Positions 45,299-54,045 of a stretch of DNA of 64,000 nucleotides are shown piece by piece; position 1 is the stretch's first letter; every line of letters starts with the position of its first letter. The DNA is taken from positions 1 through 64,000 of the forward strand of contig JAFQLH010000037.1 of assembly GCA_017396665.1 (NCBI GenBank), in the 5' to 3' direction. The notes beneath the pieces were generated by a model. The model made no database searches and was not told the DNA's origin. It worked only from the letters and a program-made list of their open reading frames with translations. The position numbers and the translations under genes are program-made. Source of the DNA: Oscillospiraceae bacterium (GTDB taxonomy: Bacteria > Bacillota > Clostridia > Oscillospirales > Ruminococcaceae).

Positions 45299-46213
45299 TT
45301 ATCTCTTGGCTCCGCAATTGTTACAGAACTTTGCGTTAGCTGAAAGCTGCTGGCCGCAGTTCGGACAGAACACCTGCTGAACTGCTTCTTCGATTACAGG
45401 CTCTACTGTCTGCTCTGCTGACTCCTGAACCTCCTGGGCCTTTTCCTCGAAGATTCCTACAGTTTCCTGTGCCTTATCTTCAAAGAAGCTTTCTGCTTCG
45501 TCAGCCTTCTGCTGAACCTCTTCCTGGACAGGTGCTGCCTGCTGGAAGAAATCAGTCGGATATGCTGCTTCCTGCATCTGCTGAGCTTCCTGCGGAGCTG
45601 CTGCGATAACAGGAGCTGCTGCTACTGCTGCAACAGGTGCTGCTGCGGCTGCTACTGCCTTGCCGGGCTTTCTTGCAACCTCAACCTTATTCTTTTCAGC
45701 ACCGATTCTGCAGAGGATAACAAGTCCTGCCACGATAAGAAGAATTGCAATAAGAGCCGGGAGTGCATATATCAGAAGGCCATAGAAGCATCTGAACTTT
45801 TCGCCGTCGTTGTCTGATGAGAAGCCGTCCTTCATATCAGAGCCAAAGAAGTTAATAAGGTAGATAACAGGCTCGATAAGGCAAGCTGCTGCTGTGCCGA
45901 TAAGCATGATTCCCTGTCCGCTTACGATAGTCTTCTTCTTTCCTGAGGAAGCGAATATCACAACTGCGATAAGTGAGATTATTGCGAGGATGAACGCTTT
46001 TTCTGTAAACAGGCTGATAACCTGAACGCCGTTTCTGTTCATCTCAAAGTATCCGATGATGCTTTCTACAAACACCTTTTCTGTTTCTGCATCAAATGCG
46101 GTATTGTAGATAAACCTGAGAAGATACTCCTGGAAGGATGCTACAAGCGAGAGCACGAGTGCTACAATGCTGAGAACGACAGGAACACCGCCGCCATGTG
46201 TCATTTTTTTCAT
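45299..46213 (-). CDS. membrane protein with Ala-rich linker and C-terminal zinc ribbon
   Basis: A 304-aa protein with four likely membrane helices in the first 175 residues, then a low-complexity Ala/Val-rich stretch (about 185-210), Gln/Glu-rich repeats, and a C-terminal zinc ribbon (CPNCGQQL ... FCNNCGAK). Zinc-ribbon-tailed membrane proteins are common in gut Firmicutes and mostly uncharacterised. AGGAGG precedes the ATG. Promoter at 46249-46277; it is a single gene. Confidence 0.8.
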   Translation of the reverse strand: MKKMTHGGGVPVVLSIVALVLSLVASFQEYLLRFIYNTAFDAETEKVFVESIIGYFEMNRNGVQVISLFTEKAFILAIISLIAVVIFASSGKKKTIVSGQGIMLIGTAAACLIEPVIYLINFFGSDMKDGFSSDNDGEKFRCFYGLLIYALPALIAILLIVAGLVILCRIGAEKNKVEVARKPGKAVAAAAAPVAAVAAAPVIAAAPQEAQQMQEAAYPTDFFQQAAPVQEEVQQKADEAESFFEDKAQETVGIFEEKAQEVQESAEQTVEPVIEEAVQQVFCPNCGQQLSANAKFCNNCGAKR

Positions 46214-46248
46214 AGGTCAAAACCTCCTGATGTTACTTTTATAATATT

Positions 46249-46277
46249 ATAATAACGCAACGAATTTAAAATGTCAA
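46249..46277 (-). promoter_or_regulatory. promoter of the zinc-ribbon gene
   Basis: On the minus strand, TTGACA (46272-46277), 17 bases, TATTAT (46249-46254). Confidence 0.7.
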
Positions 46278-46302
46278 CTGTTTTTACTCGCCTTTTCAAA
46301 GA

Positions 46303-49101
46303 CTACTTAATCTTTTTCATGAGCTTCTTTACGAGTTTGCCGTTTTTGTACTCAAACATAAATACAACCGCTGCGACAAGCAGTCCGAATACACTTAGTA
46401 TAATTGATATCACGAAGTAGCCCGGGCAGTAGGACATTGAAACGGTATGCTCACCTGCTTCGAGCTCAACGCCGATAAAGGTGCCTGAGATTATTGTAGG
46501 CTCGACTGTTTTTCCGTCGACCTTTATTGTCCAGCCTTCCTCGTAAGGAATTGTTGTAAAGAGCATCTGGTTTTCGCCTACTGTTATATCGCCTTCGATA
46601 TATGTGTCATCAAACTCTGTGATATTCCAGAGATTCTGCTGAATCTTTGAGATATCTGTCTTGAAGGCTTCCTCATCGAACACATAGAACAGCTCGTCGC
46701 TCCAGTATGCTTCTGCCTTGTCTGTCGGGATAGATACTCTTACTCTTACAGACTCGCCCTGTGCAAACTCGCCGATATCGAGGATTGAGTAGTGGTCGCC
46801 CTCGAAGAAGTGTCCTGCAAATTCAAACGGACTGCTTTCCTCTGCGAAGACCTCATTTCTTGCAACCCAGACATTCACCTTTCTTTCGTACATTGTCGGG
46901 AAGTACATATACAGGTGGGACTTCTTAGGCATTTTGAACACATAGTCTATATGGCACTCGCCATAGCTTGCGTCTGTAAAGTAATACTTTGTATGATTGT
47001 TGCTTACTGAAACAGTTGAGAGGTTTACTGTGTCGATAACCTCAGGGTAAACCCTTTGCATATACTCGGTGAACTCTCTTCCGCCCTTATCTCCGAGTGT
47101 ATAGTTCATTATCATATTCTGATTCCAGAACGGATTTCTCTCGTCAAACTGGAAGCTCTGCATCATATTATCCGCAGCAAAGCCGACAGACAATGCGTTA
47201 GGGTTTTCATAGACGCTGATGTTTGTTCCTGTATCTTCAGTTGTGAGTACCTGGACATAATCCGACGGGATATCTGTATGGGCTGTATACTTGAGCTCCC
47301 AGTTCATAAGGTACTTTATTCCGAAGATTGCGTCTGTGATAGGAGTTGTGCCCTGATACTTTGTATAGTTTCCGCCGTAGGCATAGCCCATATACTTGAG
47401 CGCCATAAGTGCGGGAGCGTTCATTGTTGAGCTTGAATGTGAAATACCGTTATAGCCTGTACCGATAGGGTCGCAGACAGTTCTGTGGTAGGTAGATTCC
47501 ATACGGAAGAACTCTCCGCCGTCGTATTCCTCTACCTTATCGACAGTATTTCTTACATCAATCATATACGGCTGGTAGGATTCAAAGGTACTGTATGCGA
47601 CGTCCTCGTCAATCTTGAGGATTGTATCATAGGAAACCGCAAACAGCTCTATTCCGACAACGCCTGCCATAATCCAGCACACGAGCTTTGTATTATACTT
47701 CTTCACGAGGTAGAGCATAAGGTACACGGCACCGAGTGCGATAAGCGAGAACCACACGCCTTGTATTGCGTATTCCTTCTTCTGGTCCTCCAAGGTTTCG
47801 ACATTTATCTTTGTGAAATGCTCAAAGCCGAGTGTATCGAGGTAGATTATAAAAGCTGCGAGGCCGAAGAACACTCCGCCGAGCTCCTTTGTTGTAAAGC
47901 CGTCCATTTCCTCAAACGCTCTGTATGCTATAATGAGGAGAATAAAGCTGAACACGAAGGAATATCTGTACGGGAGCCAGTTAGGAACCTGGAAGCCGTG
48001 GAGTGCGATATCGACAGGAGCGATATACATACAGATTACAGTTGACAAAAGCAGGAGTCCCTTTGCTACCTTTTCCTTCATAGAAATCTTGCTATTGAGG
48101 AAAAACAGCGGCAGCAGGATTACTGCGATAAGTCCGCAATACACCATCGGGAGTCCTTCCGGTCTTACTGTATCGTAGGACATAGGGAACAGCTTTGATG
48201 TAAACTCGAAGAGGTCAAACTGTGTTCTTATAGTAAAGTCAGCCTGTGAGAACTCCATCTTTCCAAGCTTTAAGGAGTTATACACAGGTATGAGCACCCA
48301 GCTTGACAAAAGAAGTGCTGTAACAGTTCCGAAGAAGAATCTTCCGCAGCCGCCGATAAAGTTCTTAGGTAAGATTCTTCCCTCTCTTGAGAGGCAGTAG
48401 TAGATAAAATAGAACAGGGTGAATATTCCGACCATATATCCGATATAGAAGTGCGCAATAAACATAAGCGCAAGCGGAATGATATACGGGAGCATTACCT
48501 TGTCGTCGATAAATCTATGAACACCGTAGAAGATAAGCGGCAGGTAGATAAGTCCGTCGAGCCACATCGGGTCCATAAGCTCTACTACCATATACGCCAT
48601 AAGTGCATAGCAGGTAGAGAAGGTCACGAGTGTAGAGAGCTTAGGCTGTCTTACGCTTGTTCTCTTGAGGAAAAATGCGAAGGTTACAGCCGCAGTACCA
48701 ATCTTTGCGAGCTGCATAAGCTCGATTGCGCCGCACATACAGGTTCTTGGGAGAAGGCAGATGATAAGCATGAACGGACTTGCGAGGTAATACGCAAATA
48801 TACCGAACATTTCGCCCGAAAGGTTTCTGCCCCAGTCGTATATGAAGCTTCCCTCGCCCCAGAAGGCATCTCTGAACGCTTCATAGAAATAAACATACTG
48901 GCCGTTGAGGTCAAGCACCAGAACCGATTCCTCGCCGAACGGGTGGACCTTGAACACTGCGTAGACGATATACATTATCAGGAACGGGATTGCGAATATG
49001 AGCAGGTAATCCTTTCTGTCCCATATCCATTGTCTGAGTCTGTCGAGCAGGCTCTTTTTATTTTCCGCAGTCTTTACTGCTTCGTTTTTTGCCTTTGTCA
49101 T
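46303..49101 (-). CDS. YfhO-family membrane glycosyltransferase
   Basis: A 932-aa GT-C-type membrane protein with about twelve helices in the first 480 residues, a large extracellular domain, and a last membrane helix near 900. The opening LNGQYVYFYEAFRDAFW and GRNLSGEMFGIFAYYLASP match the YfhO family (acidic motif in the first extracellular loop). In Bacillus and Listeria, YfhO-type proteins work with a GT2 enzyme (CsbB-like) to move sugar from undecaprenyl phosphate to lipoteichoic acid. The GT2 gene overlaps this one by 4 bases, and an LTA-synthase-like gene lies 7 kb away. Confidence 0.9.
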   Translation of the reverse strand: MTKAKNEAVKTAENKKSLLDRLRQWIWDRKDYLLIFAIPFLIMYIVYAVFKVHPFGEESVLVLDLNGQYVYFYEAFRDAFWGEGSFIYDWGRNLSGEMFGIFAYYLASPFMLIICLLPRTCMCGAIELMQLAKIGTAAVTFAFFLKRTSVRQPKLSTLVTFSTCYALMAYMVVELMDPMWLDGLIYLPLIFYGVHRFIDDKVMLPYIIPLALMFIAHFYIGYMVGIFTLFYFIYYCLSREGRILPKNFIGGCGRFFFGTVTALLLSSWVLIPVYNSLKLGKMEFSQADFTIRTQFDLFEFTSKLFPMSYDTVRPEGLPMVYCGLIAVILLPLFFLNSKISMKEKVAKGLLLLSTVICMYIAPVDIALHGFQVPNWLPYRYSFVFSFILLIIAYRAFEEMDGFTTKELGGVFFGLAAFIIYLDTLGFEHFTKINVETLEDQKKEYAIQGVWFSLIALGAVYLMLYLVKKYNTKLVCWIMAGVVGIELFAVSYDTILKIDEDVAYSTFESYQPYMIDVRNTVDKVEEYDGGEFFRMESTYHRTVCDPIGTGYNGISHSSSTMNAPALMALKYMGYAYGGNYTKYQGTTPITDAIFGIKYLMNWELKYTAHTDIPSDYVQVLTTEDTGTNISVYENPNALSVGFAADNMMQSFQFDERNPFWNQNMIMNYTLGDKGGREFTEYMQRVYPEVIDTVNLSTVSVSNNHTKYYFTDASYGECHIDYVFKMPKKSHLYMYFPTMYERKVNVWVARNEVFAEESSPFEFAGHFFEGDHYSILDIGEFAQGESVRVRVSIPTDKAEAYWSDELFYVFDEEAFKTDISKIQQNLWNITEFDDTYIEGDITVGENQMLFTTIPYEEGWTIKVDGKTVEPTIISGTFIGVELEAGEHTVSMSYCPGYFVISIILSVFGLLVAAVVFMFEYKNGKLVKKLMKKIK

Positions 49102-50033
49102 TTTTCTTCCTCGCTATTGTTTCTTATTACTTCACTTACTATATATCTTGGTCTTTGTTTTATTTCCTCATATATCTTTGAGATATAGTAGCCTATTACT
49201 CCGAGGCTTATCATAATCACGCTTGAGGTAAAAAGCTGGAGAAGGATAACCGTTGTAAAGCCTTCAAGCGAATTTCCCGAAAGCTTATTATACAGCGTAT
49301 TCACAGCCATTATAACCGATACGAGAAGCATTATGAGTCCGCATACGGTAACTGCGTGAAGCGGTGCTGATGTGAATGAGGTGATAGAGTTTATCGCATA
49401 CTTTATGAGCGATTTTACAGACCACTTTGATTCGCCCGAATTTCTTTCTGCTACATCGAAGTAGACCTTTTCTGTTTTGAAGCCTACCCAGCCCGACATT
49501 GCTCTGAAGAAGGTAAGTCTTTCAGGCATTTCATTAAGGGCATCGACTACCTTTCTGTCGAGCAGCTTAAAGTCACTTGCTCCGCTCATATCAATACCCG
49601 ATGACTTCTTGACAGAGCCGTAGAACAGCTTTGCAAACATCTTATAGAGGAAGCTTTCCTTACCTCTGCTTGCCTTTCTGCCTTCTACGACATCGACGTC
49701 GTTTTCGCTCCATATCTTATACATATCTACGATAACCTCAGGCGGATGCTGCATATCGCAGTCGATAAGCACACAGGCATCTCCCTTTGCATACTTAAGT
49801 CCTGCAAAAATTGCAGACTCCTTTCCGAAGTTACGGCTGAAATTCACGCCGACGATATTACAGTTCTTCTCAGACTCCTCGGTAATTCTTTCCCATGTCT
49901 TATCCTTTGAGCCGTCGTTTACAAACACTATCTCGTAATCTATATTATTTTCCTGCATGAGCGATGAAACACGCTGTGCTGCAACGGGGATATTGTCCTG
50001 CTCGTTGTAGCTTGGAATTATAATCGAAATCAC
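49098..50033 (-). CDS. GT2 polyprenyl-phosphate glycosyltransferase
   Basis: A 311-aa GtrB/CsbB-type enzyme. The N-terminal GT-A domain shows ISIIIPSYNEQDNI, VNDGSKDKTWE, VLIDCDMQHPPE and a LTFFRAMSGWVGF segment; two C-terminal membrane helices end about 275. It makes an undecaprenyl-phosphate-sugar donor, which the adjacent YfhO protein would use. I chose a GTG start at 50033, 7 bases after GAGGTG, because the family begins at this strand; an ATG 11 codons earlier has no ribosome site. Confidence 0.92.
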   Translation of the reverse strand: MISIIIPSYNEQDNIPVAAQRVSSLMQENNIDYEIVFVNDGSKDKTWERITEESEKNCNIVGVNFSRNFGKESAIFAGLKYAKGDACVLIDCDMQHPPEVIVDMYKIWSENDVDVVEGRKASRGKESFLYKMFAKLFYGSVKKSSGIDMSGASDFKLLDRKVVDALNEMPERLTFFRAMSGWVGFKTEKVYFDVAERNSGESKWSVKSLIKYAINSITSFTSAPLHAVTVCGLIMLLVSVIMAVNTLYNKLSGNSLEGFTTVILLQLFTSSVIMISLGVIGYYISKIYEEIKQRPRYIVSEVIRNNSEEEK

Positions 50034-50074
50034 TTCTTTGCACCTCTTTTTCCTGCAAATATACATATATAGTT

Positions 50075-50103
50075 ATAATACCACAAATACGCTTTAAAAT
50101 CAA
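50075..50103 (-). promoter_or_regulatory. promoter of the GT2-YfhO operon
   Basis: On the minus strand, TTGATT (50098-50103), 17 bases, TATTAT (50075-50080), immediately after the cassette 2 terminator. Confidence 0.65.
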
Positions 50104-50112
50104 GTAGGACGC

Positions 50113-50144
50113 AAAAATCCCCACCGATTAGGGTGGGGATAGAA
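50113..50144 (-). terminator. terminator of cassette 2, identical to 13441-13472
   Basis: The same 32 bases and 8-bp stem (TCCCCACC / GGTGGGGA) as the cassette 1 terminator. Flanking sequence differs. Confidence 0.85.
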
Positions 50145-50152
50145 CATTCAGT

Positions 50153-51295
50153 CTATTTAAGAGAGCTTTTATACATCATAGCCTCAGGTACGTAGACAAT
50201 GACCTCTCCTGTTGACATGTTAACCATTATCTCATTCTCTCTTATTGTATATGCAGAAGGGTCATACTCCGTATCGGAAATGAAGCACCAATACGGTTCA
50301 AGACGGTTGCTTTTCTCGTCGCCATAAAATCCTTTTTCGATGTATTTTACAGATATCTCGGATATTTCTCTCTCATAGTATTCTGCCATAAAATCAGATG
50401 CCAGCTTCAGAGCGTCATCAAGAGGAATATACGAGTCCTCAAGCTCCTTTTCCTCAGAAAGACTTATGCCACCCATTTTATACACTTCGCCTGCCTTATC
50501 GGGCTCGCATATTGACACATACATACAGTTTGAGTACATATAAAACTCACTGGTTTCAGATGTTGCTGTTACAGTTGAATCCCTGACAGGGACGTTATCA
50601 ATTACGTTTTCAAACTGGACACGGTAATAATACTCATCGGCATTCTTGTTTTTCAGGACAATGACATTGGTCGCCCTGTATTCTACATCATCAAGATAAT
50701 CTTTAAGGGTCTCATTTACAAGCTTTATTGCATAATCAAGTGCCTGCTGTGCTGAATAGTCCTGGCCTGCAACCTTATATATACAGCCGTCTGTTGTTTC
50801 TCCTCTGTCAAGGCGGATAATCCTTTCTACATCGGCATTTGAAACCTTAGTGACGGTGGATTGCTTATAAGCCAGAAAGGTATTGCTCTTTGAATAGGAA
50901 CAGCTGTAATACTCTTCACCGATTGTTTTACGGATCATTGCACGGTTATACACTTCAAAGCTGTCCTTATTGAAATCCTCCTGAGTAAAGACATCACCCA
51001 GTATCAGATTACCTATACTGAGGCATCTGTCTGTTGCCTCCTGCTCCTCTATCCAGCCTGTTTCGATTGAAAAAGAGGAAAATCCGTCTGTATCGGGTAT
51101 ATTCAGGACACAGTTTTCAGTGAATATGATATTGGAAAAATCATTCTCAGGAACATCGGTCTGAGCTGATATCTCTTTCCAACTGAGCTTATCGCTTTTT
51201 TCTTTATTCATAATGAGCACAATTATAACAGCTATTGCAACTGCAACAACTGCAAGCGAAATAATGAGTATCAATTTCTTTTTACGTTTTGTCAT
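50153..51295 (-). CDS. membrane-anchored PepSY-like protein of cassette 2
   Basis: A 380-aa protein with a basic N-terminus, one membrane helix (about 8-30) and a long extracellular part. The C-terminal segment (IPLDDALKLASDFMAEYY ... RLEPYWCFISD ... MSTGEVIVYV) has the PepSY/YycI-type layout and corresponds to the end of the cassette 1 lipoprotein. Earlier, QDYSAQQALDYAIKLVNE looks like a first, related repeat. Function unknown. I chose the ATG at 51295 with AAGGAG 7 bases upstream; a TTG at 51313 overlaps the ribosome site. It follows the small secreted-protein gene by 18 bases. Confidence 0.75.
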   Translation of the reverse strand: MTKRKKKLILIISLAVVAVAIAVIIVLIMNKEKSDKLSWKEISAQTDVPENDFSNIIFTENCVLNIPDTDGFSSFSIETGWIEEQEATDRCLSIGNLILGDVFTQEDFNKDSFEVYNRAMIRKTIGEEYYSCSYSKSNTFLAYKQSTVTKVSNADVERIIRLDRGETTDGCIYKVAGQDYSAQQALDYAIKLVNETLKDYLDDVEYRATNVIVLKNKNADEYYYRVQFENVIDNVPVRDSTVTATSETSEFYMYSNCMYVSICEPDKAGEVYKMGGISLSEEKELEDSYIPLDDALKLASDFMAEYYEREISEISVKYIEKGFYGDEKSNRLEPYWCFISDTEYDPSAYTIRENEIMVNMSTGEVIVYVPEAMMYKSSLK

Positions 51296-51313
51296 AGAAA
51301 ATCTCCTTAGCAA

Positions 51314-51784
51314 CTAAAGTATAACTTTTCCGCCAAAATTGCACACAACAGACGAATAGTTTTGTAACTCAAAGTTTACAAACAACGTATCACCATAAGT
51401 ATAAGGGGTTACGAAATTAATAGTTTTCATATCGGTACGAATCTGTTGAAAATAATTGTAATTAAAGCAAGTGTACGTCTCAATTACATTGCCTTCTCGG
51501 TCATATCCCTTTGCCTGTGCCCTATATCTAACAGTAGCAATGGTACCGTTTGCAGTTTCTGTCGAGGAAAAAGTAGGACAATTAACTTGGATAGAAGTCT
51601 TATCGCTATCAGGTGTAAACTCTAAAATATCCGTACTATACAGCAAATATCCAGAGCTAGACGGAACTCTTTTTAATCTCCAGTACTTTGTATAAGTGGT
51701 TGCACTGGCGGTCCCTGCCATAGCGGTGGTCATAGTCAGAGCTGCGAGAGCAGCGGCGAATGTTTTCTTAAGCTTGTTTTTCAT
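51314..51784 (-). CDS. small secreted protein of cassette 2
   Basis: A 156-aa protein with a clear Sec signal peptide (hydrophobic core AAALAALTMTTAMAG, likely cut after TASA at about 28) and a mature part of about 128 residues rich in Thr, Tyr and Asn, with a predicted beta pattern. No family is recognised. GGAGG lies 7 bases before the ATG. Its downstream neighbour is a membrane-anchored protein in the same transcript; a secreted effector with an anchored partner (immunity, sensing or assembly) is one reading, but nothing in the sequence proves it. Confidence 0.7.
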   Translation of the reverse strand: MKNKLKKTFAAALAALTMTTAMAGTASATTYTKYWRLKRVPSSSGYLLYSTDILEFTPDSDKTSIQVNCPTFSSTETANGTIATVRYRAQAKGYDREGNVIETYTCFNYNYFQQIRTDMKTINFVTPYTYGDTLFVNFELQNYSSVVCNFGGKVIL

Positions 51785-51828
51785 AGTATTACCTCCATAA
51801 AAATTTATTTTTTCTGCAGTTTATCGGA

Positions 51829-51841
51829 AATATGTAACCGT
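51829..51841. repeat. 13-bp motif inverted relative to 14745-14757
   Basis: AATATGTAACCGT at 51829-51841 is the reverse complement of ACGGTTACATATT at 14745-14757. Both lie in the leaders of the two cassettes, but in opposite orientation with respect to the genes. Confidence 0.5.
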
Positions 51842-51881
51842 ACTTAGAAACATTGCCTTTATTTCCTTGGCTGCTATTTAC

Positions 51882-51910
51882 ATTATAGCTCTTTAATTTA
51901 CAAATTTCAA
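51882..51910 (-). promoter_or_regulatory. promoter of cassette 2
   Basis: On the minus strand, TTGAAA (51905-51910), 17 bases, TATAAT (51882-51887), as in cassette 1. The spacer sequences differ but the boxes and distance are the same. Confidence 0.8.
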
Positions 51911-52039
51911 CTGTAATTATGCACAATAATGGTAATATCGTATTGTGCAGGGTATACGACCAAAGATATGCGGTTATTCCGTCTACTATATAAGAGTCAG
52001 AAAAGTGGCATTTGGTTGCAGTGAATTAAAAATATTTTT
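51899..52039 (-). repeat. 141-bp promoter-upstream element, copy 2
   Basis: Matches 14814-14954 without gaps at 137 of 141 positions by eye. It contains the same dyad TGCACAATA-N12-TATTGTGCA (51920-51949). Homology stops abruptly at both ends. Confidence 0.95.
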
Positions 52040-52243
52040 TCCAGCTCACAGCAGGCACAAAAATCAAGCTTTCATTTGCAGTTCAACTAACTTTCACTTT
52101 ATTATCACAAAGGTGCGTTATATTTTTATCATTGGAAAGAGCAATCTTTCCATCCCTTTCAAAATGCAAAAGGTTTTACCCCAAGCCTTTTACATCGCCG
52201 GTATAAAACCGGCATCTCCCCTATAATTTTTTCATTTCTTTCG

Positions 52244-52273
52244 CTGCCGCAATTGTGCGGCAGTTTTTCTTTT
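52244..52273 (+). terminator. orphan plus-strand terminator
   Basis: CTGCCGCA, ATTG, TGCGGCAG then TTTTT: a strong intrinsic terminator. No plus-strand gene lies upstream between 51784 and 52244. The stretch 52040-52373 otherwise contains a small hairpin (GCCGG/CCGGC near 52198-52214) and the fhs promoter, so this may end a small RNA. Confidence 0.8.
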
Positions 52274-52323
52274 GCAAAAAAACAAAAAAACTTATTTTAC
52301 CTATGGAAAAAAGACAGAAAGTA

Positions 52324-52332
52324 TGCTATACT
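52324..52332 (+). promoter_or_regulatory. extended -10 promoter of fhs
   Basis: TGCTATACT (TG one base before TATACT, 52324-52332), with no good -35 at the usual distance. It lies about 40 bases before the fhs start. Confidence 0.5.
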
Positions 52333-52373
52333 TAGTGTGTATATCTAAAATACTTTTCGGAGGTAGATAAAAT

Positions 52374-54044
52374 ATGCTTACAGACATCGAAATTGCTTCG
52401 AGCGCAAAAATGCTTAAAATCAAGGAGATTGCCGCAAACCTTGGCATTTCAGAGGACGACCTTGAGCCTTACGGTCACTACAAGGCAAAGCTCTCTGAGG
52501 AGCTTTTCACAAAGCTTTCGGACAAGGAAGACGGCAAGCTCATTCTTGTTACTGCCATCAACCCTACACCTGCGGGCGAGGGCAAGACTACAATCTCAGT
52601 AGGTCTTGCTGAATCTATGGCTAAAATCGGAAAGAACGCTGTTCTGGCACTTCGTGAGCCATCACTCGGCCCTGTATTCGGAATCAAGGGCGGTGCGGCA
52701 GGCGGCGGCTACGCACAGGTTGTTCCTATGGAGGACATCAATCTTCACTTCACAGGCGACATGCACGCTATCACTGCTGCAAACAACCTTCTCTGTGCAC
52801 TCATTGACAACCACATCCAGCAGGGCAACGCTCTGAGAATTGACCAGAGAAGAATTCTGCTCAAGAGATGTCTTGACATGAACGACAGAGCACTCAGAAA
52901 TATTATCATCGGTCTTGGCGGCAAGGTGAACGGTGTTCCGAGAGAGGACAGCTTCCAGATTACCGTTGCAAGCGAGGTTATGGCAATTCTTTGTCTTGCT
53001 TCAGACCTTGCAGACTTGAAGGCAAGACTTGAGAGAATCCTCGTAGCTTATGACCTTGACGGCAAGCCTGTATTCGCTAAGGATTTAGAGGGCTGCGGTG
53101 CTATGGTTGCACTTCTCAAGGACGCTCTCAAGCCAAACCTTGTTCAGACTCTTGAAAACACACCTGCTATCATGCACGGCGGTCCGTTTGCAAACATTGC
53201 TCACGGCTGTAACTCTGTAAGAGCTACAAAGCTGGCTCTCAAGCTTGGTGACTACTGCATCACAGAGGCAGGCTTCGGCTCTGACCTTGGTGCTGAAAAG
53301 TTTATGGACATCAAGTGCCGTTTTGCTTCTCTCAATCCTTCCTGCGTAGTTCTTGTTGCTACAATCAGAGCACTCAAGTACAACGGCGGTGTTCCGAAGA
53401 CTGAGCTTACTGCTGAAAACGTTGAGGCTCTCAAGAGGGGTATTGTAAACCTTAAGACACATGTTGAGAATATGCACAAGTTCGGTGTGCCTGTTGTAGT
53501 TGCAATCAACCGCTTCCACACAGACACTGAGGCTGAAATCGCAGTTGTTGAAGAAACCTGCCGTGAGCTCGGCGTTGAGGTTTCTCTTGCTGAAATATTC
53601 GCAAAGGGCGGAGAAGGCGGCACTGACCTTGCAGAAAAGGTTTGCAGCACTATTGCTTCAAAGCCTTCAAACTACAAGCCGCTTTATGACACAGAGCTTT
53701 CAATCAAGGATAAGCTTCACACTATTGCTACTGAAATCTACCGTGCAGACGGAGTTATCTACACAGCACAGGCTGAAAAGGCTATCAAGGAAATCGAGTC
53801 ACTCGGCTTCGGTAATATTCCTGTATGTGTTGCTAAAACTCAGTACTCACTTTCTGACGACCCTGCAAAGCTTGGCAAGCCTGAGAACTTCAAAATCACT
53901 GTTCGTGACCTCAAGCTTTCCGCAGGTGCAGGCTTCGTTGTTGCTTACACAGGCGATATCATGACAATGCCGGGACTTCCTAAGGTTCCTGCTGCAAACA
54001 AGATTGACTGTGACAACAGCGGAAACATTTCGGGACTTTTCTAA
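52374..54044 (+). CDS. fhs: formate-tetrahydrofolate ligase
   Basis: ATP-dependent enzyme joining formate to tetrahydrofolate to give 10-formyl-THF for purine synthesis, the Wood-Ljungdahl methyl branch, or one-carbon balance. 556 aa, the usual length. The P-loop is TPAGEGKTT (about 63-71); the family signature [19 protein letters not shown] lies nearby; the C-terminal [12 protein letters not shown] is the second PROSITE-type block. GGAGG lies 10 bases before the ATG. The next gene starts one base after its stop. Confidence 0.97.
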   Translation: MLTDIEIASSAKMLKIKEIAANLGISEDDLEPYGHYKAKLSEELFTKLSDKEDGKLILVTAINPTPAGEGKTTISVGLAESMAKIGKNAVLALREPSLGPVFGIKGGAAGGGYAQVVPMEDINLHFTGDMHAITAANNLLCALIDNHIQQGNALRIDQRRILLKRCLDMNDRALRNIIIGLGGKVNGVPREDSFQITVASEVMAILCLASDLADLKARLERILVAYDLDGKPVFAKDLEGCGAMVALLKDALKPNLVQTLENTPAIMHGGPFANIAHGCNSVRATKLALKLGDYCITEAGFGSDLGAEKFMDIKCRFASLNPSCVVLVATIRALKYNGGVPKTELTAENVEALKRGIVNLKTHVENMHKFGVPVVVAINRFHTDTEAEIAVVEETCRELGVEVSLAEIFAKGGEGGTDLAEKVCSTIASKPSNYKPLYDTELSIKDKLHTIATEIYRADGVIYTAQAEKAIKEIESLGFGNIPVCVAKTQYSLSDDPAKLGKPENFKITVRDLKLSAGAGFVVAYTGDIMTMPGLPKVPAANKIDCDNSGNISGLF

Positions 54045-54045
54045 A

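Noticed and set aside
45400..45660. Low-complexity GCTGCT-rich repeats
   Set aside because: They encode the Ala- and Gln/Glu-rich linker of the zinc-ribbon membrane protein.
48451..49188. Plus-strand open frame of 245 codons
   Set aside because: It is antisense to the YfhO gene and the end of the GT2 gene, with Arg/Glu/Cys-rich nonsense composition and no ribosome site.
13441..52039. The two cassette borders as ends of a 38-kb composite transposon
   Set aside because: The intervening genes are housekeeping genes, no transposase is present, and the repeats are direct copies lying at equivalent places of two small cassettes rather than at the ends of one large unit.
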